Source: CAZRIP01 sp964600165
GTDB lineage: Bacteria; Elusimicrobiota; Elusimicrobia; UBA1565; UBA9628
Direction of reading: 5' to 3'
Length of the DNA: 20,781 nt
Assembly (NCBI GenBank): GCA_964600165.1
Contig: CAZRIP010000072.1
Coordinates: forward strand, 1-20,781
The notes under the pieces were generated by a model. That model did not search any database. It had not been told where the DNA came from and saw only the letters and a list, made by a program, of their open reading frames with translations. Within the stretch, counting starts at the first letter, position 1; the number at the start of each line of letters is the position of its first letter. Positions 18,701 to 20,781 of the stretch are shown in pieces. The translations under genes were made by a program, and so were the position numbers.

Positions 18701-20781
18701 TGTTGAAGCCCAGCGCCGTCTGCGCCTTGTAGATCAGCGCGTTGCCCCACGTGATCGCGCCGCCGAACGGGATCACGCTCTGGCCCGCGGGCCGCTCGAC
18801 GGCCGAGCCCAGCGCCTCGAAGAGATGGAAGCCCTTCATGCCGGGCACGTGCTGGACGCCCGCGTCGAGCTGGCCCGCGTAGGTCATGATGCCCTCGATC
18901 TCGGCGCCGACGGTCATCATGCCGAAGAACGACTTCAGATTGCGCCACCAGTAGGTCGGGCTGAAGAGCGTCGCCCAGAACGCGACGGCGAACTCGGGGC
19001 TCATCAGCGAGAGCTTCCACCCGGGGTCGTTCTCGTGGGACTTGGCCAGCCGCTCGCGCACGCTCGAGGGCAGCGTCAGCGCCGTCGAGAGCATCAGGGT
19101 ATTGAGCATCGGCCCGACGACGAGGTCCTTGAGCAGCGCGCCGACGGCGTGGCTGACGATCGGGCCGAAAAACGGGATCGTCGCCAGGCTCGTCGCCGCG
19201 GCCGGCGCGGCGGCGGCGCTGACAAGATGGATCCCGAGGACGTTGACGGCGTGGCCGCCGATCATGATCACCAAGTGCGGCGCGGCCGCGCCGAGCGCGC
19301 CCATCGCGACGGCCGAGAACAAGGCCATCATGAGCCGGCGGCGCAGGAACTGCGAAAGAGGGACCACGAACGGCGTGATGACGAGCTTGTCCGCCGCCCG
19401 ACCCCACGTCGTCGCCATCACGGTCCGGCCGTAGACGTGGGCGACGAGCTCGAACGGGCTGGCGAGCGAGGGCCGCTTGGCCAGCGTCAGCGCCGACTGC
19501 TCGAGCGTGCGCTCCGCCAGGCCGGGCCGCACGAGGTTCAAGAAATCCTCCGTCGAGTGGACCCAGGCGTAGCTCATGTTCTGGCGGAAGTAGCCGAGCA
19601 CGAACATGTCGAAGAGGTGGTACGGGAAGCGCACGAACGCGCCGACGAAATGTTTATGAAGCTCCGAAAGCCGCAGCAGCGCGCCCTTGGCTCCGGCCGG
19701 ATACTCGACGTTGCCGAGCGTGCGGAAGCTCGCGGGCTCGAGCTCCCCCTTCCCGCCGAAGGCCTTGCGCCACGCCGCGTGTACGATCTCCCCGACGACC
19801 GAGCCCTCGTATTTGCGGTGGTCGAAGCGCTTGAATTGCTCGGCGTTGGCCTGGGCCATCGCGTCGTGCAGCGCGAGCCAGCCGCCTCGCGGGCTCGTCT
19901 CGGAGAGGCCGCCCTTGGCGCCTATTTCAATAACGCGCGCGCGCGCGATATTGTATTGGGCGGCGATCTGATCGATGATCGCGGGAGTGCTTGCGTCGAA
20001 CGCAAGGGACTTAAGGCGTGGTCCCTCCGCTCCCGGAGTTTGCGCGTGAGAGAGGCCTTCGACGTGGCGGAATCCGAAGAAGCCGAGCGGCCGGTCCAGT
20101 AAACCGAGAAGGCCGGTCCTCCCGGACCCGCCTTCGTAAAGCCATTTTTGGTTCGCCGCCTGGCCCGGCGGCGCTTGGGGCGGCCCCTTGTTGTCCGGCG
20201 GCTGCCCGGGCGGGGTCTTGGGCGGCTCCGTCGGCTGGCTCGGCGCGGGAGCGGGCTTGGACTCGGGCGGCGGCGGCGCGGGCTTATCGGGAGTCGGCGC
20301 GGGCGAAGGCTTCGGAGCCGGCGCGGGAGCGGGAGCCGGGGCCGGCACCGGCGCGATCCCGGGGATCACGACGCGCGCGCCTTTCTGGCCGATGAACACG
20401 TAGACGGCGCCGCCGGGGCCGTCGACGATCTCGACCTTAGCGGGCTTGAGGCCCGGGCGCACGCGCTTGAGGGCGGCGTAAGCCGCCTTCAGCCCGACGA
20501 GAGCCTCGATCGTCTCGCTCGCGAGCGCCGCGGAAGGCGAGTCGAGCTTGCGCGCGACGACGCGCCCGCCTTGATAGACCGTGATCAGCTGCTTGGTCTT
20601 GCGCGACTCGAACTTGAAGACCCAATGCGAGTTCGGCGCGGGCTCGAAGAGCCCGATCGACGCGGAGACGAGCACGGCGTCGGCCGCGCGGGCCTTCGCC
20701 AGCTCTTCCGCGTGCGCGACGTGGGCCTGAAAAACGGGGTTGTCGCCGAAGTGCCGCGCGTCCGCCGGGAGCTTGGCGTAG
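6723..20781 (-). CDS. giant envelope protein with internal TolC/outer-membrane-efflux-like repeats (5' end outside window)
   Basis: At least 4,685 codons with no stop; the frame is open at the window edge, so the start is upstream. GTG 20675 is not the start, because 35 coding-like codons precede it. Numbering from the edge: 1-140 small alpha/beta domain (HWVFKFESRKTKQLITVYQ, then VYVFIGQKGARVVI; vaguely PepSY-like); about 141-208 Pro/Ala linker; about 450-630 hydrophobic helices; about 700-1930 Gln/Asn/Ala-rich helices with internal repeats; about 1945-2375 beta-rich; about 2445-3130 TolC-like half-repeats; about 3160-4240 helical with coiled coil near 4105-4250; about 4250-4590 beta-rich module (RLSHYEDSATGLPVSLSRRF, WAIMPWRWGSLALELPRG). 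I find one Cys (LMCLDAAK), which fits an envelope location. It stops at TAG, with coding-like sequence continuing beyond. Proposed role: a cell-surface or periplasm-spanning structure, perhaps an export channel. Function is unknown. Confidence 0.9.
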   Translation of the reverse strand, partial: YAKLPADARHFGDNPVFQAHVAHAEELAKARAADAVLVSASIGLFEPAPNSHWVFKFESRKTKQLITVYQGGRVVARKLDSPSAALASETIEALVGLKAAYAALKRVRPGLKPAKVEIVDGPGGAVYVFIGQKGARVVIPGIAPVPAPAPAPAPAPKPSPAPTPDKPAPPPPESKPAPAPSQPTEPPKTPPGQPPDNKGPPQAPPGQAANQKWLYEGGSGRTGLLGLLDRPLGFFGFRHVEGLSHAQTPGAEGPRLKSLAFDASTPAIIDQIAAQYNIARARVIEIGAKGGLSETSPRGGWLALHDAMAQANAEQFKRFDHRKYEGSVVGEIVHAAWRKAFGGKGELEPASFRTLGNVEYPAGAKGALLRLSELHKHFVGAFVRFPYHLFDMFVLGYFRQNMSYAWVHSTEDFLNLVRPGLAERTLEQSALTLAKRPSLASPFELVAHVYGRTVMATTWGRAADKLVITPFVVPLSQFLRRRLMMALFSAVAMGALGAAAPHLVIMIGGHAVNVLGIHLVSAAAAPAAATSLATIPFFGPIVSHAVGALLKDLVVGPMLNTLMLSTALTLPSSVRERLAKSHENDPGWKLSLMSPEFAVAFWATLFSPTYWWRNLKSFFGMMTVGAEIEGIMTYAGQLDAGVQHVPGMKGFHLFEALGSAVERPAGQSVIPFGGAITWGNALIYKAQTALGFNISDHVMDWLNPSLKGRHAQDVVRQSEQQAQRQLPAKDAKTQKAEEPGPFSPDQDRQGEAAARDRIQKLKDAGKLPAEIDAATGRVAQLDGQFAALDARIKDLRAQSRPITPDEQAEYDRLLAELGGRRDEAYAQDKLGERHDLEHPRSDDFASLLELKKLQVYYDQVLLPGGQAKPGFAEALSQREAQLKAMRERLLAPTQNRSVSHAYGAVQPVDQDTLDQINALLKQIEDLRTQASSEVANRDSVQNMLAMQNKVRMEALKARRDGKNELAFHTALSQVDVVVRVSLLLKADLLGEQFVQGQINSFQAQIQAAQQSEALSQQALANAQANNGLLPAWRAQAQANVASDQSAATSFTTDQQEAASAVTQIGSFQVDVPAEISAINARDARPSLGSKDALSEYARRLALLPQIAQWRQSGNPKDPTAFSVTGFQSQQKDVESKLTTAKTGLAQLQNNANAVNFAPVAIGAAPAAPGEHGYSSKADLLDDVQNIRIPYYKSLLTNSSQNGYQDDLDTVLRMLGQADSRGRQPGTQTDEFGDVHPESLPAWRSQASSEESAAQGRVHSYLAQIDAAAQQINSVAGSNLPMLSGMSLTDLQNAIQKYGDQVQAIHIPDSGANTTAAQHQASMNEILIADLLPRAADDVITWSYDDAVVTTINSAMAPNGALTAAQQGLTQVVGMINGVVADANKDIAWLKGSSSESDQQIYNRKIALLQSSIVPALQNADQMLSALITYQQSSVTQAQNNSNGQLYTLYTDKTTLINQLNTLYNTTVPWAIATFGGSSTDPAGSHASIKAWRDSIQKYMNPTSYVDSNGQTQESIPQYQQDLADRTGQVLAGHQPNGSRTEVLYGETQPYLLSGPTGKIGVYSTERGTRANQINTNDAQVNAILAQIEQVSKGAYSFKGMRMPVGVTNDASGVAGVQAFVDANTVNNISDLLKQFGTDAQNKAGNVGLPPPDPNNPIPVGTQTPITATQYQQLALMCLDAAKRLVPSSFNANNPDTGNATYAIARFLYSDAVVSAANDALQNQVPPAIAFLNEIAPVLNSVIASTNLDDAYVNSGGKSETPAQIFSRQVAMFQSLNKMLTDAQSFFNMKVTWDQAPNNAGGTIDQIGKYYSSLSQIYQGSITANQNIITADQQIVTALQTKLTELQQDQAKLQSWLSQLNDPHDPAMQRTMEAVSNMMDQTRGVLEANVKWHDLDDQLTRSNDILKSDLSQIDDAQAQLSHLLADPRLQDALPADVIAHIDRLKMGRGMWDMPAGAGGESIVVRKSQFSAFVDTVFSAFQSQNPTMDLGPLKQGILSNPQSLSSLLPDAQVINFGDTADGFYLVYQTQLAVPNGINVGSWVTLGNVAKLWGNNISVTGYSFSSPPEDTVNAPYGDKGLEVQVESLQGKNWVNYLNIDMHRFAFDIPPDDQAISQMRESRLLLFDDYAVMLFGDKLYVGLAGFGDASMSDPSGHPYYYGGDFKTSLKLTEVMKLNAEQQAMWAKDPEYFLQQINIDGADPYVDGTIYAAGDNREYYRTQIGPQFDLNRLLANLTGNKPSSDAFTMDLFWSNTSGTDPINQQAVGASILKGFTLKDDSGKPWAVISNKATGEIGQQYNTLTDRLSVTLPNYGIVVSGNGQILGNASAYYGEVAKKMGDNSTIALSYGSPVVGMNNRLGLTMNSAFTLAQLWESVAGGAKKTLEGGTALQDFNKSTDEFFKAGADDKRVQELKRVWEQDIARKLITQDMGAISKRVEDLRKAGAFMDNTRVRGMTGWVSNGISNDVADRAAGGGFQVGTETDITLQKTPKAEIDANLASLYVQGVQLQDDMVTMVEKWQAAVVDMAQAQWEAKSDQYMIQNAPTPALRQLAEVNEAKAQEKLHQALLSYNILTGRNPTEPMPFDNLSPADLDALTGEMRKTIAAPDRIKQLLGALDPDQLKKQMGNNPFNVADYLPVIDQFTVSVGAQLPQDMLANQIFGAGGSIRIPLMDPSSKAQDKAYSLESKAAAEQILQARAEQRLKAEQRRGEADIWRQSADAIRPGLPQAAARLGLAIRAYRNGLIPSSELQDAYDAWNWYMSTALEADGRAALSDAWATLDQGFGGPSSTDRAPLSIGSIDDAVARAQSQNHGLAEIALRAQAADSMTQANNHRIQKAFVDLHIGMNITASGTGWLPSIGWTGIPITPIIGFEFKPEELKELEVHRDQSQAAYYNELKQKVQSNIALQLAQNAIDYGMAGQAVDLYNSEVLPKLQAELDRARQSGSGVAQAQERLDQARSQRDQTLLARQQAQSTLNFLLGRPADAPLSLDVTPDQALESLRRIAAAQHPVDTQRKLLDSRVQVARAVETIADKDLKVEQLALEPISLTVRSLGRLINALGADNIGNPDVVAAARAQTLTEERARDSFEEQLRASKTQTRAELSAVEAELARPSPATPEGRLARVALEQRAYSLRAALLSMEDDGAAPASGYDMLPASFAELRDRLEQKERDASAQSPQAPVELLDPSKLVHQASGFLRYYYAHQTLDKTPIDKGYVEGWLEVRLKSQDTPPDVLVRLADLREKKADQIYQTQLSGAEAQADILSADFQADVQLLRWAQRATAHPGENETALKGNFDEFSRQLGQKLATERDALVARLNLSPDTTLAQLEALVPDDASGAQDLPAMADRFLGQIRGLEIDRIKRTLFDGGLPPSSNSADDLISQLRADTIAERMSYKGFTPVAAFGIFRGVPTGGIFMEAPDPRSIQASLENVLTDALKKELVATGRMQELTLKLHSLMSRVQDGGQELEKRRDLVVASEREYKALLGRARTPQDLAEAEKARQRVVEAWLGFSQQMTQTKADFIDLVTELQAIGIDKSSGLRPYVPPVAGDFTGLRRDARAELLSYWADRFRDLNFPFESLLDSFDNPVPDELRQKLRDDVAAYRLALWNADVIRHKDFSDADKLELLARTDSEGKRLQVVADLNALLTGLGPLDPQAGGDQARLLTFLRQDIEAQTAQAGGDRADYLQLSTLMRDAYWQGVDAAPEKAGVAEHFALEGAYRSLETKAKALDSARQRLLERYLIEVDGDPTQFILKDVDLDAYLKAQQDFDQELIKTLQKPEVRQNREAALTLDALYGTRGALEREIAQARSGRGMAALDALIMLEEARLAAARWDMRPPSDIDAISESLEGLKSTRDRWAKGSTDLAPLYAVTSVEKDGQRQWTVDGWMTKEDVDAGLKAGTVISRDGKLFLKGKDAASPEKEIVGGIDVADAQRKEAQRRVDDNGATLALRDRLAQFDLALERPAKDGSQGYSLDQIFGPGGKGAQGRVFFFEAPQPGERDGALHQQLSPLQALALAPEKYVMLVYDGDSALARDRFPTLESLRASSDGKDFIRLTLSPKGADAFIAQAERHREAELSQGWIDVKLNGYGFARDKDGKVSDVYVSEDEFKAVLKAFRNADKDLKTAQDELAKDTAREAALKDEVDAKKAAAQREGLVYQDAEKKIREELEPKAEAAAPRQRGESDQVHDARVKMELDKLVAQDARFIAAQKRLDPFTKAYNDANAKLKDVHAKTVNADKAVKDAQTILAHSREWSLYESDKTQLGLAQDGSVASVTAAPVFGKLGLNDHVQAGTAALLVNGPLYGAELDDQGRVKKYWTDSRAFDKAAGGWTIKSLAMQGDSDVVSADGRNYRPTYRLSHYEDSATGLPVSLSRRFMLDRVDDAGSKLSGAKHWAIMPWRWGSLALELPRGVIGTPVELMTGRDPNQQHYLGRVYMYKTEGGETDHHGFFRQVAGIFDVLDLLPDPVGRYYDPSQFPAQVQVGGGVRPGQNIFDKGLRAGDQDVHFGALGIQRSLTQSLEDLTTARARTLAHFQGGVEETLIESIRGRAGQYQESRITGQFGGKALTQGAADSMLMAAPSSETGGEAVSTVRPGNLAVDRVERRLTVRPGADQFAGQGAALDGYGERVSQAGQGAADDDARLRAALADAERALGDATTGRDAAARAVETLWARVHELAWRMGRQKAL
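7000..8030 (-). other. C-terminal beta-rich module of the giant protein
   Basis: About 340 residues follow the coiled coil, beginning SREWSLYESDKTQLGLAQDG. They contain short strands, many Gly/Asp turns and well-formed motifs such as TGLPVSLSRRFMLDRVD, WAIMPWRWGSLALELPRG, GTPVELMTGRDPNQ and LLPDPVGRYYDPSQFP. The rich aromatic content and low repetitiveness suggest a folded, conserved domain and not filler. I cannot name the family. Confidence 0.5.
11390..13445 (-). other. TolC / outer-membrane efflux protein-like half-repeats inside the giant protein
   Basis: TolC proteins have two similar halves, each with strands and long helices, with conserved ends such as L-LLG-P and a Y--G--s--el--A pattern. 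Four such halves can be traced. A (about 13440-13020) ends LLSYNILTGRNP. B (about 12990-12450) has FTVSVGAQLP...GGSIRIPLMD and IRAYRNGLIPSSELQDAYDAW. C (about 12415-11830) has SIDDAVARAQSQNHGLAEIALRA at its N-end and ARQQAQSTLNFLLGRPADAP at its end. D (about 11815-11390) starts DQALESLRRIAAAQHP but lacks a clear end. Recognition is by pattern only. Confidence 0.65.
13650..14940 (-). other. beta-rich, aromatic segment of the giant protein before the TolC-like repeats
   Basis: About 430 residues with alternating hydrophobic strands and Gly/Asn/Asp turns (DGFYLVYQTQLAVPNG, LLLFDDYAVMLFGDKLYVGLAGFGD, HPYYYGGDFKTSLKLTEV, GIVVSGNGQILGNASAYYGEV, TIALSYGSPVVGMNNRLGLTM). This resembles outer-membrane barrel or beta-propeller-like sequence and contrasts with the helical regions on both sides. 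No named family is recognised. Confidence 0.45.
15240..17700 (-). repeat. divergent internal protein repeats in the helical region of the giant protein
   Basis: The segment from SYDDAVVTTINSAM to QQIYNRKIALLQS aligns with one gap over about 65 residues to LYSDAVVSAANDAL...AQIFSRQVAMFQS. At DNA level, ACGACGGCGTC (+ strand) anchors the pair at 16738 and 15643, exactly 1,095 bp (365 codons) apart. A second pair, LPAWRAQA / LPAWRSQA, is 630 bp (210 codons) apart (17685 and 17055), and LAQI(D/E) recurs at about 16989 and 16020. Repeat borders cannot be fixed by eye. Confidence 0.6.
18890..19440 (-). other. hydrophobic multi-helix segment in the N-terminal part of the giant protein
   Basis: Several likely membrane helices lie in about 180 residues: LMMALFSAVAMGALGAAA, HLVIMIGGHAVNVLGIHLV, PFFGPIVSHAVGALLKDLVV, then FAVAFWATLFSPTYWW and FFGMMTVGAEI. 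An Arg cluster (FLRRRL) precedes the first, as a topology signal would. This would anchor the N-terminal part in a membrane, separate from the C-terminal TM lost beyond the amber codon. Confidence 0.55.
20160..20370 (-). other. Pro/Ala-rich linker of the giant protein
   Basis: About 68 residues dominated by Pro and Ala (VPAPAPAPAPAPKPSPAP..., then PPPPESKPAPAP and PPGQPPDNKGPPQAPPGQ) separate the small N-terminal alpha/beta domain from the rest. Such linkers are extended and often span the periplasm or cell wall. The DNA is repetitive (GCGGGAGC-like units near 20320-20345). Confidence 0.8.

Noticed and set aside
19934..19948. Alternating CG run as a Z-DNA or regulatory element
   Set aside because: It is simply Ala-Arg codons (IARARVIE) within the giant gene; nothing else marks it.
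6762..20102. A 4,446-codon open frame on the plus strand opposite the giant gene
   Set aside because: It is codon-aligned with the sense frame, so it stays open merely because the giant gene avoids TTA, CTA and TCA codons, as GC-rich genes do. The product is Arg/Leu/Val-rich with no domains and no signal peptide.

Overview
The window is GC-rich and gene-dense, with four protein genes plus one enormous open reading frame that fills two thirds of it. Signal peptides, a TolC-type outer-membrane domain, a LysM/FecR protein and a dCache-like histidine kinase point to a Gram-negative (diderm) bacterium. The Ala/Pro-rich secreted proteins and the giant envelope protein remind me of Elusimicrobiota or Omnitrophota from environmental genomes. 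That placement comes from memory of protein style and is low confidence; there is no rRNA or other marker gene here.

Layout. 1-1302 (+) is the 3' end of a GH57-like glycoside hydrolase with a glucodextranase-type C-terminal domain. It meets, tail to tail with a 4-bp gap, a minus-strand group: a LysM-FecR-Ig secreted protein (1307-2710) and a membrane histidine kinase (2707-4869), whose ends overlap as GTGA. The kinase has its own consensus-like promoter, which predicts a nearly leaderless mRNA, and a perfect 9-bp tandem repeat with an 11-bp period just upstream that looks like a response-regulator box. Next comes an Ala/Pro-rich secreted protein with a C-terminal membrane tail (4939-6189). 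The 233-bp gap 6190-6422 is full of inverted and direct repeats. The rest (6723-20781, minus, open at the window edge) is a single frame of at least 4,685 codons.

The giant protein runs, N to C: a small alpha/beta domain, a Pro/Ala linker, a hydrophobic multi-helix segment, about 1,200 residues of Gln/Asn/Ala-rich helices with internal repeats, a beta-rich segment, a run of TolC/outer-membrane-efflux-like half-repeats, about 1,100 residues of helical and coiled-coil sequence, and a beta-rich C-terminal module. It contains one cysteine in all of this. Its frame stops at a TAG (6723-6725) but continues, in the same frame and with clearly protein-like sequence, for 99 more codons: the rest of a coiled coil, a Pro-Gln repeat linker, a transmembrane helix and an Arg-rich tail, ending at a second TAG (6423-6425) followed at once by a strong hairpin. 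The best reading is that the native protein ended at the second stop and that an amber codon (a CAG-to-TAG change, readthrough site or sequence error) now cuts off its membrane anchor.

The five genes share an envelope theme: a giant TolC-bearing cell-surface or periplasm-spanning protein, a second protein with a similar C-terminal anchor, a peptidoglycan-binding LysM/FecR protein translationally coupled to an envelope-sensing kinase, and a carbohydrate-active protein. That they work together is inference from adjacency only.
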